Assembly: GCA_012934845.2 (NCBI GenBank)
Contig: WNNJ02002420.1
Span: 124,001 to 188,000 of the forward strand
Source of the DNA: Pomphorhynchus laevis
Taxonomy: Eukaryota > Acanthocephala > Palaeacanthocephala > Echinorhynchida > Pomphorhynchidae
Length of the DNA stretch: 64,000 nt
Direction: 5' to 3'
Below, piece after piece: positions 51,591 to 61,904 of this stretch (within the stretch, counting starts at the first letter, position 1; the number at the start of each line of letters is the position of its first letter). The translations under genes and the position numbers were made by a program. A model generated the notes under the pieces. That model saw only the letters and a program-made list of their open reading frames with translations. It did not search any database and was not told the origin of the DNA.

Positions 51591-51856
51591 TGAAATTCGA
51601 ACAATGCGCGAACCGAATGTAATCGCAATGTATAAATTTTTTTAACAAGTGCTACTTGCATCTAGTCTTGGGATACACACATTGAGACGCGTGGAATAAA
51701 TGTTTGAGAATGTAGGCCTTGGTAATATTTTAAGTGATCTGTGCCAGATTTGAGAAGATGAACACTTGTTGATGTTGAGTGGGAACTTAAATATGATATC
51801 TGATAGATTTACACATTTACGGAAAGAAATGCGTCGTGCATTCAATCATTCGTTTG
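51591..51856 (+). mobile_element. Probable LINE C-terminal scrap
   Basis: One frame reads DEHLLMLSGNLNMISDRFTH, LRKEMRRAFNHSFD, like the cysteine/histidine terminal segment of LINE D-type ORFs. It ends where the LINE E tail begins, so LINE E may have inserted here. Low support. Confidence 0.3.
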
Positions 51857-54118
51857 ATTATTATTATTATCAAGTTCAGACTTAGCCATAAGGCTTTAAG
51901 CCGATCACACAATACAGAAAAAAGATCAACCAAATGGGTAGGTTAGAAAAGGTGACAAATCAGCCTGGACGTATATCCAACGTCGAACCCTGTTTTTGAA
52001 AGCGAGGAAATTGGTGATGGCAGCGATAGGTTCAGGCAAACTATTCCAAACATCTACTGCCCGTTCAGACAGTCTGTAAAATTTTCGCAGCTTACCCGGT
52101 AATTTTTTAAAAAGCATCTTACAATGGCCTCGCAATCTCGAATTATCTCGAAATCTAACTACACCCAAAGGAAAGCCATCAGCTGAATGTACAATTTTCC
52201 AAAGTGTAATCAGATCAAGAAAAAGATACCGATACCTCACTGATAAAACGTTCAAACATCTTAATCTTGAAATAAAGCTTCCTTGACAACACATCCGAGA
52301 AGCTCGTCTCATTACACTTTCCAAGTTATTCAACTCACTCCTGGTCGTTGGAAAGGTTGCCTGTACACAATACTCAAGATGTGGTCTTACTAGGGCACAA
52401 TAAAGTTTGGCGAAGATTTGCGGCGATAATTTTGCAAAAGTCATTTTTATGCAGTATAAGGCACGTATCGCTTTTAACCGCGCGTGATCACTATTTGCTC
52501 TTGTCTTTAGCGATTCGTGAATTATCACTCCCAGGTCGGGATGTTCTGAGACTCGCTTGATTGAGTGTCCATTTATTTTGTAATCGAAATGAGTTTTATC
52601 TCTACCCAATCTGATCCATACACATTTTGTCGCGTTGAGTATCAAGCCAGTGCTATTACACCAAGTCCCGATACGGTTAAGGTCACATTGTAAAAATTCA
52701 CAATCCGCCTCGTTTTGGGTTGTTGCCCATATTTTAACATCGTCAGCAAATGCCAGGTGAGGACACTTTAACCTTAGGAGTAGGTCATTCAAAAAGATGA
52801 TAAAGAGAAGTGGACCTAGGACCGTGCCCTGAGGAACACCCGAATGAACACGTCGAGCTGTTGACAAAACTTCATCTAATCGCACAACGAATGATCGATC
52901 CTCGAGAAATGTCTTAATCCAGTTGCAAATTGTCGTAGGTACACCGTAATGACGTAGTAGTGAATCTAAACCAGCATGTGGAACTCTATCAAAGGCCTTA
53001 GAGAAATCAAGAAATATTATATCAACTGTAAGACCCGAACTAAGAGCAGCTACCCAATGTTCGCGAGCATTCAACAGATTAGTTAGGCACGAGCGACCAG
53101 GTCGGAAGCCGTGCTGAGAATCATCAAGAATTTGATATAAATTTAGATGTTCACGTATTCTCTTCGCAATGAGTCTCTCCATAATTTTAGAAATAACACT
53201 GGTAAGACTAATTGGTCTAAAATCTGAACAAGTTAGTGCCAACTGTTTCTTTGGAATAGGTACAACAATTGCCCTTTTCCAATCATCAGGAATCCACGAA
53301 TACTGTAAGCTTCGATGAAATAGAGACGTAAGGCTTGGAGCAATAATGTGCGACAGAGTACGCAAAAGAAAAGGGGATACACCATCTGGTCCTGCAGAGC
53401 CAAAACTATTTAATTTATGGAGTTCAGACTGAACTTCAATGACATTAATAGGAGATATTGGTAAGTTAGATTGTAAGTTGGGCGGGTACTGTATCTGGTC
53501 AATATTCGATTGCGAGGATGGAGATACTACAAAACTGCTTGCAAGAGCTTCCACAATAGCCTCCTTGTCAACTACATCACCACTTTCTAAACGTACACAA
53601 TTAATCGTAGAAGGTAGGATTCGACGATGTCTAACGTATGCCCAAAAACGTTTAGGTGACCTGTTAATGTCAGAAGCAATACCCTCTTCAAATGTTTTTC
53701 TTTTTGAGCGTTTTAGTTGGTTGCATAGATTGCGAAGAGTTTTGTACTCACGGTGCGTAACAGTGTTACGTTGAGAGATTCGCCATAATCGATTTCTTTC
53801 CTTTATCGTAGTCTCCAACTCATTGTCGAACCACAATGGCGTTGTCGTCTTGTAAGCCCTATTTCTTATTGGTGCAAACGTATCCGAAATGGTTATGAGG
53901 TTACTGGTCACTAACGATAAATGATCATCAATTGGAAGATCAGCAGATCCGAAGTTCAGCTGATGACTATAGAGTTGGAGATCTTCCACATTTACTCGAT
54001 TCCAATTACGCCTTCCGATGCCACTGCACTTAGATCGTCGTTGTAAAGTGTGAGCAATAAAGTATTGAAATATCATAATCGTGTCTGTAAAGTCGAAACA
54101 AAATCCCAACATCTTTAG
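51857..54118 (-). mobile_element. LINE E (CR1/Jockey-group), young 5'-truncated copy
   Basis: On the minus strand a tail of ATA/AAT repeats (51857-51876), a short 3' UTR, and then one uninterrupted 728-codon frame. The endonuclease is missing, so the copy cannot move on its own. The last 235 bases match the fragment at 2-236 with no difference I can see. Confidence 0.85.
51926..54112 (-). CDS. LINE E reverse transcriptase ORF (728 aa)
   Basis: The longest ORF of the window. Residues about 60-200 are the post-endonuclease linker (WFDNELETTIKERNRLWR, KRFWAYVRHRR). The RT follows: GPDGVSPFLLRTL, FRPISLTSVISKIMERLIAK, QHGFRPGRSCLTNLL, motif A FLDFSKAFDRVPH, motif B SGVPQGTVLGPLLFIIFLND, catalytic LAFADDVKIWATT, thumb DLGVIIHESLKTRANSD and a C-terminal AVDVWNSLPEPIAAI. 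All catalytic residues are present (FADD in place of YADD is common). The first methionine is just the first ATG of the truncated frame. No endonuclease. Confidence 0.88.
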   Translation of the reverse strand: MLGFCFDFTDTIMIFQYFIAHTLQRRSKCSGIGRRNWNRVNVEDLQLYSHQLNFGSADLPIDDHLSLVTSNLITISDTFAPIRNRAYKTTTPLWFDNELETTIKERNRLWRISQRNTVTHREYKTLRNLCNQLKRSKRKTFEEGIASDINRSPKRFWAYVRHRRILPSTINCVRLESGDVVDKEAIVEALASSFVVSPSSQSNIDQIQYPPNLQSNLPISPINVIEVQSELHKLNSFGSAGPDGVSPFLLRTLSHIIAPSLTSLFHRSLQYSWIPDDWKRAIVVPIPKKQLALTCSDFRPISLTSVISKIMERLIAKRIREHLNLYQILDDSQHGFRPGRSCLTNLLNAREHWVAALSSGLTVDIIFLDFSKAFDRVPHAGLDSLLRHYGVPTTICNWIKTFLEDRSFVVRLDEVLSTARRVHSGVPQGTVLGPLLFIIFLNDLLLRLKCPHLAFADDVKIWATTQNEADCEFLQCDLNRIGTWCNSTGLILNATKCVWIRLGRDKTHFDYKINGHSIKRVSEHPDLGVIIHESLKTRANSDHARLKAIRALYCIKMTFAKLSPQIFAKLYCALVRPHLEYCVQATFPTTRSELNNLESVMRRASRMCCQGSFISRLRCLNVLSVRYRYLFLDLITLWKIVHSADGFPLGVVRFRDNSRLRGHCKMLFKKLPGKLRKFYRLSERAVDVWNSLPEPIAAITNFLAFKNRVRRWIYVQADLSPFLTYPFG

Positions 54119-54738
54119 GAATTGACGTCGTCTATGTTATTTGTGAATAGACTGAAGATTAGAGAGTTCTACTTGAAGAAATTATTGCTTAGAATACAAC
54201 AAAGAATTCTAAGTGTTTGGTTCAAGTGTTAGAAAAAGTCGCACTCAGCTATCTAAAATCAGGATCATTTTCGAATATACGATATAATTTCAAATTTTTT
54301 TATTTAGTAGTGACAGCTATAATATTTTACCGTATATGTTTTATAATTAATAAGAATTTTAGCTTTCCTCGAAATTATTGTATGAATTAAATTATCAAAT
54401 TACAATGTATTTTAAAATTTAAATTAAATTTTTATGTATTTTATAATAATATATAATTATATTTTACAATAATATATAATTATTGGCCATTATAATGTTT
54501 TAATAATTAAATTTTTAAATTTTTAAATTAATTTATTAAATTAAATTCTTATGTTAAGTGCTAGAAATTGAATTTATAAATGTAATATTTTGTTCGTTCT
54601 AATTTAAGTTGACTTCGCCGCACCATACAATTTTAGCAAGAATCAAAATAATCAAAATGGGTTTAAATCAAACGAATGAACACAACAATTAAAACGCCTT
54701 TAAGTTTGTTTGTATAAAACTACTGCGACCGTAGTGAA
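54119..54738. other. No gene recognised
   Basis: Very AT-rich (54290-54560 nearly all A/T). Downstream flank of the membrane-protein ORF; AATAAA-like words are present. No repeat seen. Confidence 0.45.
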
Positions 54739-55518
54739 TTAAGTTATGTGAAGATTGACTTTATCGTCGTCTAAATCGAACATTCCGCTTTTTGCTAGTT
54801 TTTCTGGTAGAATTCCTTTTATTTCCAGCAAGTTTCGATAATACTCGGCCCTGCCAAATTCATCAACATACATTAATGTCTTTTTGGTAAATTTCTTTGC
54901 TTTTTTGTTCATTATATGTTGCTTAATAATCACAGGAATAAGAAATAATATGCAAATGACATACATGAATGTTACAAGCAAAGGTCCACTATGTTCTAAT
55001 ATGTTCGTTTTATGGTGTGTGAGAACTGAACAAGCTGTAATCATATCTCCTTTGGTATAAATATCGCTTGTTTGAAAATGCATACAGATATATACACTTG
55101 ATTGTAAACTAATATTTGTAAAGTTACTTTCATGATCAGCAGTTCGATTTCCATATCTGCCATCATCGCTGGCATTACTCTTTAAGATTTGCTGACTTAA
55201 AAATAAAGTCCGATTTATGTATTCAACATTTATAGACCCATATCGTGTTACGTCGTTTCGGAGTGAAGCCAAACTATTTCGACCGTGGTAATCGTCTTCA
55301 TTATCTAACGATAAAGCAATCAGTGAGTAATTATAAAGCAGAAGGTAATTTACATCATCGCTATTGTAGAATGAACATGTAATACTCGTATTTTTTGAAT
55401 TCCATTTACTAGCATATATACACTGAAGTTTCATAATTGATTTAACCGTTATGCTTGAAAATGCAGGTATTGCGATTCTGTTAAGCACAAGAAGCCACCA
55501 CATATGTACTATTGCCAT
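54739..55518 (-). CDS. Single-pass membrane glycoprotein, family unknown (259 aa)
   Basis: An intronless ORF. Residues 1-20 are a hydrophobic signal-like start (MWWLLVLNRIAIPAF). The ectodomain (about 21-175) has seven N-glycosylation sequons (Asn 43, 63, 102, 115, 124, 132, 135) and four cysteines (33, 48, 145, 163). Residues about 178-199 form one membrane helix (LLVTFMYVICILFLIPVII), followed by a lysine-rich stop (NKKAKKFTKK) and a 50-residue cytoplasmic tail. ITCSF and SVYIC are spaced like B- and F-strand cysteines of an Ig-like domain, which is only a suggestion. No retroelement motif; probably a host gene. Confidence 0.6.
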   Translation of the reverse strand: MAIVHMWWLLVLNRIAIPAFSSITVKSIMKLQCIYASKWNSKNTSITCSFYNSDDVNYLLLYNYSLIALSLDNEDDYHGRNSLASLRNDVTRYGSINVEYINRTLFLSQQILKSNASDDGRYGNRTADHESNFTNISLQSSVYICMHFQTSDIYTKGDMITACSVLTHHKTNILEHSGPLLVTFMYVICILFLIPVIIKQHIMNKKAKKFTKKTLMYVDEFGRAEYYRNLLEIKGILPEKLAKSGMFDLDDDKVNLHIT

Positions 55519-55990
55519 GGATGTAGATCAGAAAAATACCCAAATTAAAGCTTAGTATTTGATTAGCAGGAGGACAAAGTAAGCAATTTAAACGGTCAAG
55601 CTGACTTTCATAAGGGTTTTGTTTGACTACGTGTGTTGGTAAAGGTGCCTTAGTGAAATTTGATACGCCATATGTTTATGCGCGTTTGCTAGGGTAACGT
55701 GATCTCCTGAAGATGGCAATTGTTCATATGCGAGCAAACTTCAGCAACCGATATGTTCGACTCCTGACAAACATATCAATAGTGACGATTACATAGCTCG
55801 TACAGACCCTTTTGTACGTAGCACGTTAATTAGCATAGTTTTGCGATTGAATTTCTAAATTTTTGAGTGAGAAAAGAGGCTAACAGTTCAACTGTTACAA
55901 TATCTAAAAGCTATCAAATGCTACGATGAAAAATAATCAGAATAAACAAGCCATTAATGACAAATTAATATATAATATAATGTAATTATT
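55519..55990. other. Upstream flank of membrane-protein ORF
   Basis: No gene. At 55691-55740 CTCCTGAAGATGGCAATTGT resembles the start of the PLE-end hairpins but lacks the following GAAA. Promoter elements are not recognisable. Confidence 0.4.
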
Positions 55991-57175
55991 ATAAGGGTTC
56001 CCTTCTGGACCCATCTAACATTCAGAAACGGATTATAATAGTATTGTTCCTGATCATCTGAGTGATATTAACTCGGGATTCATTAAACAATCTTAAATCT
56101 TATTAGAAAGCCTAATGGTAAAATAAATATCATTATGTAAAGCAAATTCTAAACGGCTTAAATAATCATTGAGGTAATTAGCGCACATTTGGCCAGTTTC
56201 ATAAGCTTTTCTCGATGCTGCAGTTCAAATAACCTTCAAGTCGTCTCCTATACATCCTGAGGTGAAAAATCAATTAGAATAATAACAATCTCTGCATTGT
56301 TACAAAATATACATAAATAGGGTTCCCACGAATGGGCCCTTGAATATTTCAGTCATCAATTCGAACACATTCCATAGCTGTGTAAACGATATTATTATAC
56401 ACAACCTTGTTATTCGAAGACCTGGTACTCATCATGCAAGCTGACACAGCACGTGCTATGACAAAGCCAATTCGCCTATGCAAATGGCTGAGATTGTCTG
56501 TCTCAGGCTGATAATTATGTTGCGCTTGTTTGGCGGTGATAAGTCGGATGAGTTGCATGGCCGCTTTACCGATATAATTACTATATCATAATTATATTAT
56601 TATATCATGATTATCATATCACAATTAAACACTCAACAAATAAATACACAATATTTTTTTCGCAAGAAAGCATTAATAAACTCAATTTACAAGTTACTGT
56701 TCTGCGATAATAAATTTTGTCATTTATTGGTTATTCCTCATCAGTCATGCTGATCGGCATTACTCCGGCATATAAATGCACAATGCATCTTGGAACGGAG
56801 CGATCGTAAACAAGCAGGCGATGTCCGTGCTATTTCAACAATTATCCGTCGCTTTATCTTTATAACACAATCTGCGTACGTGCGCAGGCAAGACCTTGCC
56901 ATTAGCGTAACCATTATTTGGATCATGCGATTTGCTCTTGGGCCGATTCATCTAGACGCTGAGAAAACTAACGTTTAAAATCTTGCATGTTCTACTAATG
57001 ACACCCTCTTACTGTATTTAGCAATTTTACGTTGCTCGTGATATTCGAACGTCGATAATGCGGGGCGAGTTGCGTATGATTGATCATTATTATTAAAGAT
57101 CGATACGTCGAAAAACAAAACAATTTGACAAGAAAAAACAAATAATAATATAGAAGATTTTTCCTGTCAACCACT
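55990..57175 (-). mobile_element. Retroelement family C fragments, up to three copies
   Basis: On the minus strand: FDVSIFNNNDQSYATRPALS and FEYHEQRKIAKYSKRVSLVE at about 57130-57000; the terminal helix segment (FVIARAVSACMMSTRSSNN, 56558-56380; a similar one at 56926-56780); and a conserved 3' end with a small hairpin around GGGAACCC at 56318-56345 and again at 55990-56015, each followed by an A/T tail. Family as at 9.5 kb; clade unresolved. Broken. Confidence 0.6.
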
Positions 57176-57179
57176 GGTC

Positions 57180-57603
57180 CGAGTGTCGGGTCGTGGAGGC
57201 AGTGCACGAACCAAACTACTCCAGACATCGCGATCCTGAGCGACATACCATAGTTCTCTTTCAGATAGCCCAAACTAGTCTTCGGTCAGTTTCAAGATTT
57301 GATCTCTCCACCGGTATCAAAGTCTACCTCGAGGTATCTTTCCAGAGAATCCGACCTGGAAAACCCTCCAATGAAGGCGACCCCTAGACACCCTCAGAAC
57401 GTGTCCTAGCCACCTCAACTGACTTTCTTCGACGTGAATAAACAGCGACTTTACTCCGAGTTCATCCAGGATGACCGAATTCCTAACCTTATCTCTAAGT
57501 CTAAGATCGAGCACACCGCGAAGGAACCTCATTTCGGTCGCCTGTATCCGAGATATTGTCCTTTCGGTCATAACCCAAAGCTCATGACTATATGTTAAGA
57601 TAT
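57180..57603 (-). mobile_element. RTE-like LINE C-terminal fragment
   Basis: The ORF at 57317-57571 reads MTERTISRIQATEMRFLRGV, LDLRLRDKVRNSVILDELGV and ESQLRWLGHVLRVSRGRL, the signature end of RTE/BovB-type LINE proteins (RIQATEMRFLR, RWLGHV). The remaining C-terminus runs in another frame to about 57190. The left edge abuts family C debris. Confidence 0.8.
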
Positions 57604-59570
57604 TAAACGTTCACCCAACTCACTCCCTCCAAATCTTCGTGATTCCTACTTTTCTCAACGCCGTTCACATCTCATTCTTATACGTACTAAACGTACTCTC
57701 TTTTGGCGAAATCAACTCGAGTCATCTTCCAACTCGAAATCTCATTGGAAAATCTTAAACTCAATTCTTTCACGATCATCTACCCCTTGTAATATAAATC
57801 CTGATGAATTTTCTTCTTATCTACAAACTAAGCTATCTAATTTACTTTCCCTACTACCCATAGCCCCCTTGTACCCACTCTTATCTTTAAATACTTCCCT
57901 CCCAGAACTATTCCACCTTCTTCCCGTTTCGTCTGATGAAGTTTCTTCGGTTCTGCTGTCATTACCTAATAAAACCTCTCCTTCTGACCCAATTCCCACT
58001 CACTTACTTAAAAATATCTGCACTTTTATCTTACCCTTCCTAACCACATTGTTCAACTCGTCCATCCGTAGCTGTACATTTCCTTCCATCTGGAAATGCG
58101 CCACTGTTCGTCCTATCATCAAAAAGCAATCTCTCGACTCTTCACTACCATCTTCGTACCGTCCAATCTCACTTCTCCCAACCCTCTCTAAACTCCTTGA
58201 GCGTCTTGTTCTTAAGCAAGTTAATACATATCTCTATTCCTCTAACTTATTTCCTCCCTTCCAAGCCGCTTTTCGCTCTAATTACTCTACCGAAATTGCA
58301 TGTCTTAAAGTTTATAACGACTTACTCATATCGCGCGATCATAAATTATGTAGTGTCATAGTTTCTCTTGATCTATCGTCTGCTTTTGACATCGTCGATC
58401 ACTCGATTCTTCTCCATCGCCTTCGTCATGATTATGGCTTCTCTTTACCCACTGTATCATGGTTTTCTTCATATCTATCAAACCGTACATTTCGCGTATA
58501 TTCTAACTCTTCTCTCTCCCATCCTTCGTCCATTCCGTCCGGTGTTCCGCAAGGCTCCGTATTAGGCCCTATACTTTTCTCTCTTCTTCTTGGTGATTTA
58601 TCTTCGATTTCTCATAAATTTAACTTCCATGTTATGCAATATGCTGATGACATTCTCATCTATGCTCATGCACCTGTTTATCGTATTCGCGATCTTAGTG
58701 TTTCTGCTTCCGACTGTCTTGTCTCAATTTCCAATCATCTTTCTTCCCTTCGCCTTTCTCTGAATCCTGATAAATCCAAAATTATGTGGATCCTACCTCG
58801 ACGCCTCGGCTTCGAACCTCCCTCCGTATCATTAAATTCTACAATTCTTCCTATCGTTGATAATCTCGTTTTCCTAGGCTTCCATTTTGACAACCGACTT
58901 TCACTTAAACCTTTCGTTAGAGATAAAGTACGCTCATCTACCTTGATACTCCGCAACCTCCGTCAAGTTCGTAGATTGATCGATTTCCCTTCTTGTATGA
59001 CTCTCATATCATCTCTCCTTTTTTCTAGACTCGATTATTGTCTTAGTCTATTTTCCAACTCACCTAAATCCACTCTTCTTCCCCTACAACGCATCGTCAA
59101 CGCAGCTGTCCGAATTCTCCTCCGTCTTCGTCGTTTTGATCACACATCCTACCATCTTGCTTCTCTCGATTTGCCTACAATTTATTGTCGTGTTCAAATT
59201 CGTCTTCTTATCGTTGCTTTCCGCCTTGTAACTTTTCATACCCCTTCATTTCTCAACCTTCCTTTTCTTGATAATTCCCGTCCTGTTTACTGTTCCTTGC
59301 GTTCCTGTAATTCCCTTCTTTTACATGTCCCAAACTACTCTACCTCCTTTGGACTCCGCTCCTTCCTGGTGGCTGCTCCTCTATCGTGGAATCATCTGCC
59401 CATTCATATACGCCAATCAACTTCCCTGCAGTGCTTCAAACGACAAATCCGATCCCATCTGAACAATTTAACTGCTTGACTTTCTCATTTTTGTTTGTGG
59501 ACTTGTAAGCGTACAGCTTGTACGCATTTGCCACATTAAATAAATTTGTATTATTATTATTAATGAAAAT
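57604..59570 (+). mobile_element. Family A LINE copy A5, intact RT
   Basis: 5'-truncated just before the RT (starts within the post-endonuclease linker) and running to a clean 3' end: TGGACTTGTAAGCGTACAGC, CATTTGCCACATTAAATAAA and a tail of ATT repeats at 59545-59562. It belongs to the same subfamily as A1 (both have TGGACTTGTAAGCG instead of TGGTCATGTAAGCG). The RT is uninterrupted, indicating a younger copy. Confidence 0.87.
57869..59479 (+). CDS. Family A LINE reverse transcriptase ORF (536 aa)
   Basis: Open RT: SLPNKTSPSDPIPTHLLKNI, VRPIIKKQSLDSSLPSSYRP, ISLLPTLSKLLERLVLKQV, motif A SLDLSSAFDIVDHS (about residues 166-179), motif B SGVPQGSVLGPILFSLLLGD (about 226-245), catalytic MQYADDILIYAHA (about 254-266), thumb FLGFHFDNRLSLKPFVRDKV, and the CR1/L2-type end FGLRSFLVAAPLSWNHLPIH. 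All catalytic residues are intact. The ORF start is set by the 5' truncation; the endonuclease is absent, so it is not autonomous. Confidence 0.87.
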   Translation: MYPLLSLNTSLPELFHLLPVSSDEVSSVLLSLPNKTSPSDPIPTHLLKNICTFILPFLTTLFNSSIRSCTFPSIWKCATVRPIIKKQSLDSSLPSSYRPISLLPTLSKLLERLVLKQVNTYLYSSNLFPPFQAAFRSNYSTEIACLKVYNDLLISRDHKLCSVIVSLDLSSAFDIVDHSILLHRLRHDYGFSLPTVSWFSSYLSNRTFRVYSNSSLSHPSSIPSGVPQGSVLGPILFSLLLGDLSSISHKFNFHVMQYADDILIYAHAPVYRIRDLSVSASDCLVSISNHLSSLRLSLNPDKSKIMWILPRRLGFEPPSVSLNSTILPIVDNLVFLGFHFDNRLSLKPFVRDKVRSSTLILRNLRQVRRLIDFPSCMTLISSLLFSRLDYCLSLFSNSPKSTLLPLQRIVNAAVRILLRLRRFDHTSYHLASLDLPTIYCRVQIRLLIVAFRLVTFHTPSFLNLPFLDNSRPVYCSLRSCNSLLLHVPNYSTSFGLRSFLVAAPLSWNHLPIHIRQSTSLQCFKRQIRSHLNNLTA

Positions 59571-60350
59571 TGCGTGGTAAACCGAAAGCTCCGCCCGAAG
59601 ACTCAAATCCCGCTTCGCCACGACCTACCTGTACGAAGAACGCATTGCTGCGTTTGCTGCACAAATCCGATTATTAATCTCCCTGATGTTCCTTCCGTCC
59701 CTATATCCCAAGATACTTGAAGTCCTCCACATCCAGAAGAACCTATACCCCAATCCGGATTGACAGTGACACCTGAATCCGGGACGAACACAAAGAAAAA
59801 TGTTTGCTTAAATTTACTAACACATAGTCCCTGACATACTACATCTAGCTGAGCTTTCGAGTCTCTGGAAGTTGTGGCTTTCCAGAACAACACATTACGC
59901 TCCACTGTTTTCAAGTGTGGTTCAATTCCAACTCCGTGACAGATTTCTGATAAAACATAACCCACGATGTCTCGTGCCGCATGATGCCGAATCGTCGGTA
60001 AGCCACTCTTTTGGCGTGATAATGTAACATTACCCATCTGTTCACATATACACGTTGAATTGTGTAAATCACTAGGTGTCAAACCATATCAAGTACATAT
60101 CGTATCTAAGAATTCGTCAGAGATCAAATGATAGTTCTTTCTACGAACTGAAGTGGCAGTAAACCACGCTGATGTTACAGCTGTAAAACTGTGCTTGATA
60201 GATCTTTTAAGTGTTTGTGGTAACGCTTGCATGGCATTTTCTATTCTCTCATTTAACTCAATATTTCGGATAGTTGATATGTTGTTCACAACTGATCGTT
60301 GTAGCTTACAAACTCCTCTTCACTCAATTCTTATGAGTGTCTCGCACATA
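59571..60350 (-). mobile_element. Retroelement family C fragment
   Basis: On the minus strand AWFTATSVRRKNYHLISDEF and LDTIC (60289-60089), then LTPSDLHNSTCICEQMGN, LPTIRHHAARDIVGYVLSEI and KAQLDVVCQGLC (60082-59820). The pattern follows 9539-9928 motif by motif. Broken relic; the edge to LINE A5 is at about 59570. Confidence 0.6.
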
Positions 60351-61250
60351 AGCTGAGAGCATGTGCACTCCAAGTTTGCATCAAAGGTAGAATCCATAAT
60401 GCCAATTTCACCGAGTATAAAGGATACGTCATTATGATGAACAGTTATTCTGTAGGATGTTTTTAATAATAATAATAATGTTTTTCAAAAAAGCAGTACA
60501 AATTGGTTCCCGCAAATGGGCATTAATTCAAACTTTAAAATTAGTTTCAATCAATTTAAGATTTACCGTTGCCTATGCTCGATCGAGCAGATATCAAACA
60601 TGCACATGCAGATCTCATTATAGCAAAAGCAATCTTGCGCTTTAAATTGACAATAACGTCGTTGTATCGTTCAAGCTTGCTCTGGTAAGCTTGAACGCGA
60701 TTGATGTGAGTACTGCATTTGCTCTCCTGACAATGCCTCCAGTGGTAAAAAAACACCAAAGGAAGGAAGCCGCCATGTTCCATTAGAGATATTCGTTCGT
60801 TGTATTCGGCAAACTTACGGGATTCATTATATTCAAATGATGACAATTATTCTTTGTTGACGTAATAATATTTTTTTTAAACATTAACATGAAATTGTCA
60901 AAAAATGTGAAATTAGTTTAAATACTTTTTTTGGAAGCAAGCCGAAATATTTCTGACTAGGGCGATGCTTATTTTACTGTCGCAGCAAACGTACTTCGTC
61001 TTGATACAAATTGCGGAATTTTTCGGCATTCTTGGACGCGATTTCACTAATCAAACTGCCCGCGACTTTTCCGGCACCACCAGTGGATGTAAAGATGATC
61101 GATAAAAACTCGAATTTCTCCATTAATATCACGCGCTCTGCATATTTCGCAACTTTACGACTTACGTGATACTCAAACGCACATTGTGGTGACTTATTAC
61201 GGTAAGATGAAGCATATGTGTTAAATATAGAAACGTCCACTATGGACAGC
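60351..61250 (-). mobile_element. Retroelement family C, two further fragments
   Basis: The ORF 60974-61240 reads MDVSIFNTYASSYRNKSPQC, AFEYHVSRKVAKYAERVIL and FEFLSIIFTSTGG; the ORF 60556-60846 reads FEYNESRKFAEYNERISLME, GGFLPLVFF and a terminal IMRSACACLISARSSI. They are two versions of the same C-terminal segment, so at least two copies. A 3' end with the GGTTCCCGC hairpin and TAATAATAATAA tail lies at 60460-60520. Confidence 0.6.
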
Positions 61251-61900
61251 TCCGCTTGACATCCATGAAATCTGATGAATTCAATGTCGATACGAGATCA
61301 ACAATCACGCGTTGCGTGCGACTCAAATTTGAGAACATCCGGACCAGGTTGCAGCTCAGGCTCAATCCGTACATTCAAACAAACGGGCGCAGAACTAAAG
61401 CTAGAATGTCTCTCTCACACACAGTTGTGGCGAATAATGGTTGTACCTTGATGTCTGCAAGAAAGTGAATGTGCGAGTGACGTCTCATCTCCGCAAACAC
61501 ATTTTGAAGCTACCTTTTGAAGCTGCCAGCCAAATCGAGCAGATACTGCGACACTGAATTCTTGAGCGTTTGGGCGGAAATTTTATTCCCGAGATAATCG
61601 TACATTAAGCCACGATGACGATCCTTTAAACGATACCAACAGCTTGGCATAATGCGTTCCATCTCCAATTTTGCCAATTCACTCTTCGAAGACCGAATTT
61701 GCGTTATAACTAATTATTGTGTAGTCTGGAAACCGTGAAAAGACACAAACGACTAAAGACAGCGCGACAGCTTTAAGAAATCTCTGTATAATCTTTCAGA
61801 TTCTAGCGCAATGTTATCTAACCCAAGACTATCCATTGAAGTAGGAAGTGCAAGTTATGAGTGTTGCGTTCCTGTAAGACAAATATACCAGGATCGGATA
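61251..61900. other. Unassigned sequence
   Basis: Moderately GC-rich for the window, so possibly once coding. The minus strand shows short open runs (for example WYRLKDRHRGLMYDYLGN), but I recognise no family and the frames are broken. Confidence 0.3.
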
Positions 61901-61904
61901 TCCT

